Shown here: one piece after another, positions 1-6,224 of the stretch | Layout of the letters: each line of letters opens with the position of its first letter | Position numbering within the stretch: the stretch's first letter is position 1 | Assembly (NCBI GenBank): GCA_002417905.1 | Contig: DIDB01000046.1 | Coordinates: 1 to 6,224, forward strand | Reading direction: 5' to 3' | DNA: 6,224 nt | Source: Pseudomonadaceae bacterium UBA5811 | GTDB lineage: Bacteria; Pseudomonadota; Gammaproteobacteria; Pseudomonadales; Pseudomonadaceae | Program-made: the position numbers and the translations under genes | The notes under the pieces: model-generated | What the model was told of the DNA's origin: nothing | What the model saw: the letters and a program-made list of their open reading frames with translations, nothing else | The model's database searches: none

Positions 1-365
1 ATCCGGACTGCCCCTGCCACGAGGAAACGGATTCCCACCTGAACTACCTGATGGGCATGTACCGCTTTGCCCATATTGCCTTCTACAGCGTGCAGCGGCC
101 AGGAACGTCCGGCCAGCTGGCTCCTTTCCTGCAGGGCCGGCTGCAGCCGCTGCCGGCGCTGGCCGGAATGGAAACCCTGCCGGCCAGCCCGGCGATTGCC
201 ATCTGGGACCGGTCTGGCCGGCTGGCTTATGCGGGGCCTTACAGTGAGGGGCTGGTGTGCAATTCGGCGACCAGCTTTGTCGAGCCGGTCCTGGATGCGC
301 TGGTCCGGGGGCGGCCGGTGCAGGCGGGCGGTGTGGTGGCCCAGGGCTGCTACTGCAGCTGGTGA
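1..365 (+). CDS. DUF6436-like thioredoxin-fold protein, C-terminal part (5' end outside window)
   Basis: The frame is open from base 3 and ends at a TGA at 363-365, giving 120 visible residues. The first two bases belong to an interrupted codon. Near the left edge is a Cys-Pro-Cys motif (PDCPCHEE, residues 1-8), and the protein ends in GCYCSW. In between is a GPYSEGLVCN stretch followed by SFVEPVLDAL. From memory this combination, a CPC in a thioredoxin-like active-site position plus a terminal GCYCxW, is typical of the DUF6436 family of small proteobacterial proteins with a predicted thioredoxin fold, usually membrane-anchored at the N-terminus. The anchor would lie outside the window. A redox role is inferred only and no substrate is known to me. 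The internal ATG at 51 is not the start, because the frame continues upstream through the CPC motif. It is separated from cyoA by about 380 bases, so it is probably not part of the cyo operon. Confidence 0.68.
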   Translation, partial: PDCPCHEETDSHLNYLMGMYRFAHIAFYSVQRPGTSGQLAPFLQGRLQPLPALAGMETLPASPAIAIWDRSGRLAYAGPYSEGLVCNSATSFVEPVLDALVRGRPVQAGGVVAQGCYCSW

Positions 366-566
366 TGCTGTTTTCTGGCTGGTGACATGTTCCACACTGC
401 AATGCCATTTTTGCACCACGGGAATATTATCCTGTAGCACTGGCCTGGCGGTCAGTTGTGGCTAAACTTCAGTGGCTCCGGGGCTGGCAGCCTGTTCTAC
501 GGCAGCTTCATCCTGCAACCAGAAATTCCGTAAGCCGGGAAGTGCTGGTGCTGGTGGACGTGGTAG

Positions 567-596
567 TGTATATCACGCTGTTTTGCCGGCTATAGT
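567..596 (+). promoter_or_regulatory. Candidate sigma-70 promoter for cyoABCDE
   Basis: TATAGT at 591-596 matches the -10 consensus TATAAT at five of six positions. The best -35 candidate, TGTATA at 567-572 with an 18-base spacer, matches TTGACA at only three positions, and there is no TG extended -10. If used, transcription would start near 602-604 and leave a leader of about 140 bases before cyoA. The call rests mainly on the -10 and on position, so it is weak. An activator-dependent promoter elsewhere in the region is equally possible. Confidence 0.3.
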
Positions 597-599
597 GCA

Positions 600-615
600 C
601 TAACTGTATGGTTAG
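600..615. repeat. Small palindrome CTAAC-N6-GTTAG
   Basis: A perfect 5-base inverted repeat, CTAAC at 600-604 and GTTAG at 611-615, is separated by six bases. It lies just downstream of the candidate -10 at 591-596, about where transcription would begin. The size and position would suit a dimeric repressor site, but the arms are short and could occur by chance. It does not match the direct-repeat ArcA pattern or the FNR half-sites TTGAT/ATCAA. Confidence 0.25.
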
Positions 616-682
616 CGTGAGCAGGCCATCATGAGCCTGACTTGCCGTCATGCAGGTTTCGCCCGCCCCGGAGAGGCCATCT

Positions 683-718
683 GTTATCCATGAGGTCAGG
701 CCGGGTATATGGATTAAC
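683..718 (+). promoter_or_regulatory. Bulged hairpin in the cyoA leader
   Basis: GTTATCCAT at 683-691 pairs with ATGGAT-T-AAC at 709-718. This gives nine base pairs with one bulged T (715) and a 17-base loop. It sits 15 bases before the cyoA ribosome binding site, and its left arm contains part of an ATG at 690-692. No T-tract follows, so it is not an intrinsic terminator. It could influence translation of cyoA, but this is inferred from position only. Confidence 0.25.
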
Positions 719-733
719 GGGGTATTACTTGCT

Positions 734-739
734 GAAGGG
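734..739 (+). promoter_or_regulatory. cyoA: Ribosome binding site fixing the cyoA start
   Basis: GAAGGG lies six bases before the ATG at 746. The frame is open further upstream to an ATG at 650. That longer form would place 32 hydrophilic residues before the lipoprotein signal peptide, and it has no better binding site. Both facts favour 746. Confidence 0.75.
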
Positions 740-745
740 CGTGAA

Positions 746-1663
746 ATGAACAACAGGAAATATCATTCTTTTTTCCGGACATGCCTGACGCTATTGGGTG
801 CAGTTTCGTTAAGCGGCTGCAGTCTGGCGCTCTTTGATTCCAAAGGCACAATAGGCGTTCAGGAAGGTAACCTGATACTGACAGCGATTGGGCTGATGCT
901 GCTGGTGGTCATTCCGGCGATTGTCATGACGGTGCTGTTTGGCTGGCGTTACCGGGCCTCCAACAAGGCCGCAACCTACTCCCCCGACTGGTCCCACTCC
1001 TATGGGATCGAGGCGGTGGTCTGGGGTGGTCCCATTCTGATTATCGTGGTGCTGGCCATGATTACCTGGAAGACCTCGCATTCACTGGATCCTTATAAAC
1101 CGATCGAGTCAGAGGTGAAGCCCATTCAGGTGGATGTGGTGGCCATGAACTGGAAGTGGCTGTTCATCTATCCGGAGCAGGGCGTAGCGGCAGTCAATGA
1201 GCTGGTTTTCCCGGTGAATACACCGGTCAGCTTTAACATCACCTCTGACTCCGTCATGAATACGCTGTCCATTCCCCAGCTGGGTGGCATGGTGTATGCC
1301 ATGGCCGGCCAGCGTACCCAGCTGCATCTGGTGGCCAATGAGCCGGGCGACTATTTTGGCCAGTCAGGCAACTATAGTGGCAACGGCTTCTCGTCCATGC
1401 GCTTTACCACCCATGTGGGCAGCGAAGCGGATTTTGAGGCCTGGGTTGCCAGGGCCAGGGCAGGCGGTTCTGCTCTGGATTTTGCCCGCTTCAAGGCACT
1501 GGCCAGACCGGGCGAGCCGGTCAATCACCGTTATCCGGTACATCCGGTGACTTACTACTCCAATGTTCAGCCCGGACTGTTCAAGCAGATTATTGACCAG
1601 TACCAGTATGCAGACCGTCCTGCAGATGCCCGCGCTGTAGCAGCTCCGGTGGAGAACCCGTAA
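746..1663 (+). CDS. cyoA: Cytochrome bo3 ubiquinol oxidase subunit II (lipoprotein)
   Basis: 305 residues, close to the 315 of E. coli CyoA. The N-terminus is a lipoprotein signal: basic start, hydrophobic core and lipobox LSGC, with Cys25 as the expected lipidation site. Two transmembrane helices follow (about residues 43-67 and 88-108), then a periplasmic cupredoxin domain (about 125-220) carrying [16 protein letters not shown]. At the place where cytochrome c oxidases bind CuA, this protein reads [14 protein letters not shown] (205-218). Both Cys positions are Ser (207, 211) and the His is Phe (215), so there is no CuA site and the electron donor is quinol. A C-terminal COX-aromatic-rich-type segment ([10 protein letters not shown], 270-279) matches CyoA. 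Compared with E. coli as I recall it, there are several extra residues before that segment (around HRYPVHP, 261-267), and the C-terminus lacks the His/Met-rich tail. First gene of the operon, two bases from cyoB. Confidence 0.97.
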   Translation: MNNRKYHSFFRTCLTLLGAVSLSGCSLALFDSKGTIGVQEGNLILTAIGLMLLVVIPAIVMTVLFGWRYRASNKAATYSPDWSHSYGIEAVVWGGPILIIVVLAMITWKTSHSLDPYKPIESEVKPIQVDVVAMNWKWLFIYPEQGVAAVNELVFPVNTPVSFNITSDSVMNTLSIPQLGGMVYAMAGQRTQLHLVANEPGDYFGQSGNYSGNGFSSMRFTTHVGSEADFEAWVARARAGGSALDFARFKALARPGEPVNHRYPVHPVTYYSNVQPGLFKQIIDQYQYADRPADARAVAAPVENP

Positions 1664-1665
1664 CC

Positions 1666-3666
1666 ATGTTCGGAAAACTAACCCTGGATGCGGTTCCGTT
1701 GCACGAACCGATCATCATGTACACACTCGCGGCCGTGGGTGTCATTGGTACGCTGGTAGTGGCCCTGATTACCTGGCGCGGCGCCTGGGGCCATCTCTGG
1801 AAAGAGTGGCTGACCAGCGTGGACCACAAGAAAATCGGCATCATGTATATCGTGGTGGCGCTGGTCATGCTGGTGCGTGGCTTTGCCGACGCGGTGATGA
1901 TGCGAACCCATCTGGCCCTGGCTTACTCGGACAATCCGGGCTTCCTGCCGCCAGAGCATTATGACCAGGTCTTTACGGCGCATGGCGTCATCATGCTGAT
2001 CTTTGTGGCCATGCCCCTGATCACCGGCCTGATGAACGTGGTGGTTCCGCTGCAGATCGGTGCCCGGGACGTGGCCTTTCCTTTCCTGAATAACCTGAGT
2101 TTCTGGCTGTTTGTGGCCGGGGTCATTCTGGTCAATATTTCGCTGGGGGTCGGGGAGTTCGCCCAGACCGGCTGGGTGGCCTATCCGCCGCTGTCCGGCC
2201 TGGAGTTCAGCCCGGGGGTCGGGGTTGACTATTACATCTGGAGTATCCAGATCGCCGGCATCGGCTCGACACTGGCCGGGGTCAACTTTATCGTGACCAT
2301 TCTCAAGATGCGGGCACCGGGCATGGGCCTGATGAAAATGCCCGTGTTCACCTGGACGGCGTTCTGCTCCAATATCCTGATCTGCGGATCCTTTCCGATC
2401 CTGACCGCTGCACTGGCCCTGCTGTCGCTGGACCGTTATCTGGACTTCCACTTCTTCACCAATACCCTGGGTGGAAATCCGATGATGTACGTCAACCTGT
2501 TCTGGGCCTGGGGTCATCCCGAGGTGTACATCCTGATCCTGCCGGCCTTTGGTGTGTTCTCGGAAGTAACCGCTACTTTCTCCCGCAAGCCGCTGTTTGG
2601 CTATACCTCGATGGTGGCGGCCACCATGGCGATTGCCATCCTGTCTTTTGTGGTCTGGGTGCACCACTTTTTCACCATGGGCTCGGGGGCCAGCGTTAAT
2701 GCCTTCTTCGGCATTGCGACGATGATCATTGCAATTCCGACCGGAGTGAAAATCTTTACCTGGCTGTTCACAATGTATCGTGGCCGTCTCGAAATCAACA
2801 GCATGACCCTGTACACCCTGGGCTTCCTGATCACCTTCTCCATTGGTGGTATGGCCGGGGTACTGATGGCTGTTCCCGGGGCCGATTTCCTGCTGCATAA
2901 CAGCCTGTTCCTGGTGGCACACTTCCATACGGTGATTATTGGTGGTGCAGTGTTCGGTTACCTGGTGGGGATTACCTACTGGTTCCCGAAGGCGACCGGA
3001 GTCAGGCTGAATGACACGTGGGGCCGCTATGCCTTCTGGTTCTGGACGGTCGGCTTCTACATTGCCTTTATTCCGATGTATGTCCTCGGCTTTATGGGCG
3101 CCACCCGCCGCATGAACTACTACGATAATCCGGACTGGACTATCTGGATGCAGATTGCCGTACTGGGCGTGGTCTTTATTGCCCTCGGCGTGGCGTGCCT
3201 TGTCATGCAGCTGGTGCTCAGCTTCCTCCAGCGCAGGCAGAACGCCGATGTGACCGGCGACCCCTGGGATGGCCGGACCCTGGAGTGGGCGACCTCATCA
3301 CCGCCGCCGTTCTACAATTTTGCCGTCCTGCCGCGTGCGGACCGGCTGGATGCATTTCATGAGCAGAAGCGGGGCAATCTGCCGGCCACTGAAATACCCG
3401 GGGTCTATGCGCCGATTCATATGCCGAAAAATACGGGCGCCGGAGTCATCATGGGGCTGCTCTCTACCGTTCTGGGCTTTGCCCTGATCTGGCACATCTG
3501 GTGGCTGGCTGCCGTCGGCTTTGTGGGCCTGATTGCGAGTTTCGTGATCCGTACCTACAACTACGACGTGGATTACTACGTACAGCCTGAAGAGATTGCC
3601 CGGATCGAGCAGGCTCACCAGCAGAACGTACAGCAGGCACTGCAAGCAACCGCTACACAGGCATAA
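1666..3666 (+). CDS. cyoB: Cytochrome bo3 ubiquinol oxidase subunit I (catalytic heme-copper subunit)
   Basis: 666 residues against 663 in E. coli, with near-collinear sequence from [10 protein letters not shown] onward. This is the catalytic inner-membrane subunit that oxidises quinol, reduces O2 and pumps protons. All key residues fall at the same numbers as in E. coli CyoB. Low-spin heme b ligands are His106 and His421, and the heme o ligand is His419. CuB ligands are His284, His333 and His334, with the cross-linked Tyr288 in WGHPEVY. The D-channel has Asp135 and Glu286, the K-channel has Lys362, and the quinol site has Arg71, Asp75, His98 and Gln101. The last quarter carries the bo3-type signature [22 protein letters not shown] (530-551, contiguous in the protein). 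A GGAG at 1651-1654 precedes the ATG by 11 bases, and the gene starts two bases after the cyoA stop, so translational coupling is likely. There is no sign of frameshift or missing catalytic residue. Confidence 0.99.
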   Translation: MFGKLTLDAVPLHEPIIMYTLAAVGVIGTLVVALITWRGAWGHLWKEWLTSVDHKKIGIMYIVVALVMLVRGFADAVMMRTHLALAYSDNPGFLPPEHYDQVFTAHGVIMLIFVAMPLITGLMNVVVPLQIGARDVAFPFLNNLSFWLFVAGVILVNISLGVGEFAQTGWVAYPPLSGLEFSPGVGVDYYIWSIQIAGIGSTLAGVNFIVTILKMRAPGMGLMKMPVFTWTAFCSNILICGSFPILTAALALLSLDRYLDFHFFTNTLGGNPMMYVNLFWAWGHPEVYILILPAFGVFSEVTATFSRKPLFGYTSMVAATMAIAILSFVVWVHHFFTMGSGASVNAFFGIATMIIAIPTGVKIFTWLFTMYRGRLEINSMTLYTLGFLITFSIGGMAGVLMAVPGADFLLHNSLFLVAHFHTVIIGGAVFGYLVGITYWFPKATGVRLNDTWGRYAFWFWTVGFYIAFIPMYVLGFMGATRRMNYYDNPDWTIWMQIAVLGVVFIALGVACLVMQLVLSFLQRRQNADVTGDPWDGRTLEWATSSPPPFYNFAVLPRADRLDAFHEQKRGNLPATEIPGVYAPIHMPKNTGAGVIMGLLSTVLGFALIWHIWWLAAVGFVGLIASFVIRTYNYDVDYYVQPEEIARIEQAHQQNVQQALQATATQA

Positions 3667-3669
3667 ACC

Positions 3670-4290
3670 ATGTCCGCTACTGATATTCCGAACCAAGACA
3701 CGGCGCCCCATGCGGGCAATGAACACCACCATGACACCGGCGGGCTGAAGCTGTTCGGGATGTGGGTCTACCTGATGACCGACTGCATCCTGTTTGCCTG
3801 CCTGTTTGCCACCTATGCCGTGCTGAAAGATGCCACGGCCGGTGGCGTATCCGGCAGGGATATTTTTGAACTGCCATTTGTCCTGGTGGAAACTTTTATC
3901 CTGCTGTTCTCCAGCATCACTTCGGGGCTGGCCACGGTGGCCATGCACCAGGGGCAGGAGCGCGAGGTCATGAAGTGGCTGAAGTTTACCTTTGGCCTTG
4001 GGGTGATCTTCGTGGGCATGGAGCTTTATGAGTTCCATCATCTGGTGATCGGGGGCCATGGCCCGAGTCACAGCGCTTTCCTGTCAGCCTTCTTTACTCT
4101 GGTGGGAACCCACGGACTGCACGTAACGGCCGGTCTGGTCTGGATGCTGGTGCTGATGCACCAGATCCGCAGCCGTGGCCTGAATGACACCAACCGGACC
4201 CGCCTGAACCTGCTGACCCTGTTCTGGCACTTTCTGGATGTGGTCTGGATCTGTGTGTTCACCGTTGTCTATCTGATGGGGGTCCTGTAA
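3670..4290 (+). CDS. cyoC: Cytochrome bo3 ubiquinol oxidase subunit III
   Basis: 206 residues against 204 in E. coli CyoC. A short His-containing hydrophilic N-terminus (NEHHHDTGG, 17-25) is followed by five predicted transmembrane helices, the usual topology for bo3 subunit III. Family-typical stretches are [14 protein letters not shown] (29-42), [13 protein letters not shown] (64-76), [10 protein letters not shown] (116-125), [13 protein letters not shown] (144-156) and the C-terminal [18 protein letters not shown] (187-204). Subunit III binds no redox cofactor; it supports assembly and stability of the catalytic core. The gene starts three bases after the cyoB stop with only a minimal AGG (3659-3661) eight bases ahead, which suggests dependence on coupling to cyoB translation. 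Confidence 0.98.
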   Translation: MSATDIPNQDTAPHAGNEHHHDTGGLKLFGMWVYLMTDCILFACLFATYAVLKDATAGGVSGRDIFELPFVLVETFILLFSSITSGLATVAMHQGQEREVMKWLKFTFGLGVIFVGMELYEFHHLVIGGHGPSHSAFLSAFFTLVGTHGLHVTAGLVWMLVLMHQIRSRGLNDTNRTRLNLLTLFWHFLDVVWICVFTVVYLMGVL

Positions 4291-4611
4291 ATGGCACAGG
4301 GACATGAAAACAGCCATGGCACCCGCAAGTCCTATATGACGGGTTTTATCTTGGCGATCATCCTTACCGTGATTCCATTTGCCCTGGTGATGGGTGGGCT
4401 GCTGCCACCTGCGACCACGGTGCTGGTGATTGCCCTGTTTGCGGTGGTCCAGATCATCGTGCATCTGGTGTACTTCCTGCACCTGAACTTTGCCCCGGCG
4501 CAGGCCTGGAATCTGGTTTCCCTGATCTTTGTCGCGCTGGTCATCGTGTTTCTGGTGGGGCTGTCCGTCTGGATCATGTGGAGCATGCACTATCACATGA
4601 TGGTCAACTGA
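4291..4611 (+). CDS. cyoD: Cytochrome bo3 ubiquinol oxidase subunit IV
   Basis: 106 residues against 109 in E. coli CyoD. A short hydrophilic N-terminus with the conserved KSYMTGFILAIILTVIPF (13-30) leads into three predicted transmembrane helices (about 16-34, 42-64 and 74-98). The conserved VVQIIVHLVYFLHLN (52-66) and WIMWSMHYHMM (94-104) match the family. Subunit IV has no cofactor and assists assembly and CuB site formation in the bo3 complex. The ATG abuts the cyoC TAA with no spacer, and the nearest purine-rich stretch is GGGGG at 4278-4282, so initiation is probably coupled to cyoC. Confidence 0.97.
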   Translation: MAQGHENSHGTRKSYMTGFILAIILTVIPFALVMGGLLPPATTVLVIALFAVVQIIVHLVYFLHLNFAPAQAWNLVSLIFVALVIVFLVGLSVWIMWSMHYHMMVN

Positions 4612-4615
4612 AGAG
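4611..4615 (+). promoter_or_regulatory. cyoE: Ribosome binding site fixing the cyoE start
   Basis: AAGAG at 4611-4615 overlaps the cyoD stop codon and sits eight bases before the ATG at 4624. A GTG at 4615 is also in frame but overlaps this site, has no site of its own, and would add only three residues. The ATG gives [14 protein letters not shown], matching the N-terminus of CyoE proteins. Confidence 0.65.
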
Positions 4616-4623
4616 TGCCTGCG

Positions 4624-5568
4624 ATGATCAAGCAATACCTGCTCCTGACCAAGCCGGGTATCGTCTTCGGAAACCTGATTTCCGTAGCCGGTGGCTTTTT
4701 CCTGGCTTCACGGGGGAATATCGATCTGGTGCTGTTTCTGGCAACGGCTCTGGGCGTATCCCTGATCATTGCTTCCGGCTGTGTATTCAACAACTACATC
4801 GACAGGGATATCGATGAAAAGATGGAGCGGACCCGGAACCGTGCTCTGGTCCGCGGGCTGGTGCCACCGGCCCATGCCATCCTGTACGCCTGTGCCCTCG
4901 GGATTGCAGGCGTTACCCTGCTTCATAAAACAGCCAATCCTCTGGCCACGACGCTGACCCTTGCAGGCTTTGTGGTCTATGTGGGGCTTTACAGCCTCTG
5001 GCTGAAGCGGCGCTCGGTTTATGGAACACTGGTTGGCAGCCTGTCTGGTGCCGTGCCACCCGTTGTAGGATATTGCGCCGTTAGCAACCGGTTCGACATG
5101 GGCGCGGCGATACTGCTGCTGATTTTCAGCCTCTGGCAGATGCCGCATTCTTATGCCATCGCGATTTTCCGTTTTAACGACTATCTGACGGCCAATATTC
5201 CAGTCCTGCCGGTGATCCGGGGCATTTCTGCGGCCAAGCGGCAGATCGTGCTCTATATTGCGGCATTTCTGGTGGCCACCCTGATGCTCAGTATCAGCGG
5301 TTATGCCGGCTACAGCTACTTTGTGGTGGCTGCGGTCAGCGGGGCTTGCTGGCTATGGATGGGCGTTTCCGGCTATACCGCAGCAGATGACCGGGTCTGG
5401 GCCAAAAAGCTGTTTGTGTGCTCCATCGTTACCATTACCGCTCTGAGCGTCATGATGTCCGTGGATTTCCAGGCAGCCCAGAAGATGGTGCTGGCGTTGG
5501 TCAGCCAGCCATGTAACCGGCTGCCGGGAAATGAGCTGACATTTTGCACCCCGGTTTCCGGGATCTGA
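4624..5568 (+). CDS. cyoE: Protoheme IX farnesyltransferase (heme O synthase)
   Basis: 314 residues against 296 in E. coli CyoE. This polytopic inner-membrane UbiA-family prenyltransferase adds a farnesyl group to heme B to make heme O, the high-spin heme of CyoB. The first Asp-rich prenyl-diphosphate motif is intact as N-xxx-D-xxx-D at Asn56, Asp60 and Asp64 ([12 protein letters not shown]). Other conserved blocks are [11 protein letters not shown] (10-20), [19 protein letters not shown] (129-147) and [17 protein letters not shown] (171-187). The rest is hydrophobic helices up to about residue 282. After the point where E. coli CyoE ends, this protein runs on for roughly 20 polar residues, including Cys297 and Cys308. 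That tail may be genuine or follow from loss of an earlier stop. It is the last gene of the operon, 12 bases after cyoD and just upstream of a hairpin terminator. Confidence 0.97.
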   Translation: MIKQYLLLTKPGIVFGNLISVAGGFFLASRGNIDLVLFLATALGVSLIIASGCVFNNYIDRDIDEKMERTRNRALVRGLVPPAHAILYACALGIAGVTLLHKTANPLATTLTLAGFVVYVGLYSLWLKRRSVYGTLVGSLSGAVPPVVGYCAVSNRFDMGAAILLLIFSLWQMPHSYAIAIFRFNDYLTANIPVLPVIRGISAAKRQIVLYIAAFLVATLMLSISGYAGYSYFVVAAVSGACWLWMGVSGYTAADDRVWAKKLFVCSIVTITALSVMMSVDFQAAQKMVLALVSQPCNRLPGNELTFCTPVSGI

Positions 5569-5586
5569 TCGCCATCTGGCTCAGGC

Positions 5587-5621
5587 AGGGCCCCTTCTTC
5601 TGGATGGGGCCCTTCTGTTTT
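5587..5621 (+). terminator. Rho-independent terminator of the cyo operon
   Basis: AGGGCCCC (5587-5594) and GGGGCCCT (5606-5613) form a perfect eight-base-pair, seven-GC stem with an 11-base loop. It is followed by TCTGTTTT (5614-5621) on the + strand. It begins 19 bases after the cyoE stop and fits an intrinsic terminator for rightward transcription. The tract is not perfect (C and G interruptions). On the - strand the hairpin is followed by a GC-rich sequence with no T-run, so it would serve valS less well. Confidence 0.75.
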
Positions 5622-6224
5622 AGAGTCCGGCGATTTTTTCGCGCTGTCCGGCCAGCTGCAGCAGGGCCTGCTCCGCTTCAGCCAGTCTGGCCCGCTCCTT
5701 GTCAATCACTGCGGCCGGCGCTTTGGCCACAAAGCCCTGGTTGGCCAGTTTACCGGCCACCCGCCTGACCTCGGTGTCCAGCCGCTGGATTTCCTTGTCC
5801 AGACGGGCCAGCTCGGCCTCCTTGTCAATCAGGCCCGCCATGGGGACCAACACCTGCATTTCGCCGACCAAGGCGGTGGCTGACAGGGGCGGCTCTTCGC
5901 CTTCCGGCAGGAGGCGCACGGTTTCCAGTTTGGCCAGCTTGGCCAGGAGTGGCAGGTTGTCCTGCAGGCGCCGCTCATCTTCCGGGCAGGTCCGGGCCAG
6001 GATGATGTCGATGCGTCTGGCCATGGAGATATTCATTTCGGCCCGGATCTGGCGGATGCCCAGCATCAGGGCCTTGATCCATTCAATATCCTGCTCGGCA
6101 GCCCGGCTGATCTGCTGTTCATCGGCCACGGGCCAGGGCTGCAGCATCAGGGTTGGGCCCTGTTTGCCTGCCTGGACCTTGATGCGCTGCCAGATTTCCT
6201 CAGTGATGAACGGCATGAACGGAT
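5620..6224 (-). CDS. valS: Valyl-tRNA synthetase, C-terminal part (5' end outside window)
   Basis: This leftward gene ends at a TAA (5620-5622 on the + strand). It is open to the right edge, giving 200 complete residues starting [14 protein letters not shown]. That start is the family's conserved block in the anticodon-binding domain, usually preceded by His, and the two leftover bases AT fit a His codon. It continues with the anticodon-binding alpha-helical domain, including [10 protein letters not shown], and then a C-terminal coiled-coil arm over about the last 70 residues. The arm has heptad-like [11 protein letters not shown], then [16 protein letters not shown], and ends KIAGL. In valyl-tRNA synthetases this arm contacts the tRNA. 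The enzyme charges tRNA-Val in the cytoplasm; the catalytic and editing domains lie outside the window. The Met at 6216 is internal. The gene is convergent with cyoE across 51 bases and has no functional link to it. Confidence 0.97.
   Translation of the reverse strand, partial: PFMPFITEEIWQRIKVQAGKQGPTLMLQPWPVADEQQISRAAEQDIEWIKALMLGIRQIRAEMNISMARRIDIILARTCPEDERRLQDNLPLLAKLAKLETVRLLPEGEEPPLSATALVGEMQVLVPMAGLIDKEAELARLDKEIQRLDTEVRRVAGKLANQGFVAKAPAAVIDKERARLAEAEQALLQLAGQREKIAGL

Larger units (their letters stand above)
366..745 (+). promoter_or_regulatory. Gene-free upstream region of the cyo operon
   Basis: No ORF here has convincing coding character. Candidate ORFs in both strands are short, unrecognised, or overlap neighbouring genes. 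The region appears less GC-rich than the genes around it. Its left part (366-590) holds only small inverted repeats, such as TGCAA/TTGCA at 398-415 and GGCT/AGCC at 482-492, and a GTG/CTG-rich imperfect repeat around 541-568. The right part holds the candidate promoter, palindrome, mini-ORF chain and hairpin described separately. As the only sizeable spacer before cyoA it should contain the operon promoter and any oxygen- or redox-responsive sites, but I could not identify a convincing ArcA, FNR or other known operator. Confidence 0.6.
608..749 (+). other. Chain of three mini-ORFs leading into cyoA through ATGA overlaps
   Basis: Three very short ORFs follow one another in different frames: 608-634 (8 codons plus stop), 631-693 (20 codons plus stop) and 690-749 (19 codons plus stop). 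Each TGA stop overlaps the next ATG in an ATGA junction, at 631-634, 690-693 and finally 746-749, where the ATG is that of cyoA. The second has a fair Shine-Dalgarno-like AGCAGG at 620-625, five bases before its start. The third has GGAGAGG at 670-676, but 13 bases away. The first has none. ATGA junctions are a common arrangement for translational coupling. The peptides are unrecognised and show no run of a single regulatory codon. They may be a coupled leader or chance; translation is unproven. Confidence 0.25.

Noticed and set aside
341..376. A possible terminator for the first gene: GCTGC-TACT-GCAGC stem at 346-359 and TTTTCT at 371-376
   Set aside because: The stem lies inside the coding end, is short or needs a two-base bulge, and the T-tract is 8-11 bases away, so it does not form a convincing intrinsic terminator.
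714..730. ArcA-like repeats on the - strand (GTAAT and GTTAA)
   Set aside because: The two half-sites are spaced ten bases apart instead of the eleven of the ArcA pattern I know, and one half-site is degenerate. It is too weak to call.
650..745. A longer cyoA starting at the ATG at 650
   Set aside because: It would put 32 polar residues before the lipoprotein signal peptide. The ATG at 746 has a good ribosome binding site and gives an N-terminus like known CyoA.
508..753. An 81-codon open frame on the - strand in the cyoA upstream region, with a Thr/Ser repeat
   Set aside because: The Thr/Ser run simply mirrors the GTG/CTG-rich stretch at 541-568. It has no clear ribosome binding site or recognisable features, and it overlaps the cyoA start.
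1678..2928. A 416-codon open frame on the - strand opposite cyoB
   Set aside because: It lies entirely antisense to an intact, highly conserved cyoB. Its product is rich in His, Gln, Gly and Asp with no recognisable domain, as expected from reading GC-rich membrane-protein codons backwards. It is a shadow frame.
3298..4071. A 257-codon open frame on the - strand across the cyoB/cyoC junction
   Set aside because: It is antisense to two well-identified genes, has low-complexity composition and resembles no known protein.

Overview
The window looks like chromosomal DNA from a moderately GC-rich gammaproteobacterium. The evidence is protein-level resemblance: all five cyo products and the ValS C-terminus line up closely with the Escherichia coli proteins as I remember them, and the first gene resembles the DUF6436 thioredoxin-like family found in Pseudomonas, Shewanella and related groups. 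I cannot name the genus from the sequence alone. I see no insertion sequences, tRNA or rRNA genes, CRISPR arrays or signs of recent transfer.

Layout. (1) Bases 1-365, + strand: the 3' end of a gene for a DUF6436-like thioredoxin-fold protein. (2) Bases 366-745: about 380 bases without a conventional gene. This is the upstream region of the cyo operon, with a possible -10 element near 591, a small palindrome at 600-615, a chain of three very short ORFs joined by ATGA stop/start overlaps that ends exactly on the cyoA start codon, and a bulged hairpin at 683-718. (3) Bases 746-5568, + strand: a complete, tightly packed cyoABCDE operon, with gaps of 2, 3, 0 and 12 bases. (4) Bases 5569-5619: a short convergent spacer with a GC-rich hairpin and T-rich tail, probably the cyo terminator. 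(5) Bases 5620-6224, - strand: the C-terminal third of domain sequence from valyl-tRNA synthetase (valS), cut by the window edge.

How the genes work together. CyoA (subunit II), CyoB (subunit I), CyoC (subunit III) and CyoD (subunit IV) form the cytochrome bo3-type ubiquinol oxidase, a proton-pumping terminal oxidase of the inner membrane that reduces O2 to water. CyoE is the protoheme farnesyltransferase that makes heme O for the binuclear centre of CyoB. The metal, heme, proton-channel and quinol-site residues of CyoB are all present, and the CuA ligands of subunit II are absent, so this is a quinol oxidase and not a cytochrome c oxidase. The flanking genes have no evident functional link.

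This is mostly ordinary housekeeping sequence, and I do not see an undescribed system in it. The parts worth a second look are the cyoA leader (chained mini-ORFs plus hairpin) and the unusual C-terminal tail of CyoE.
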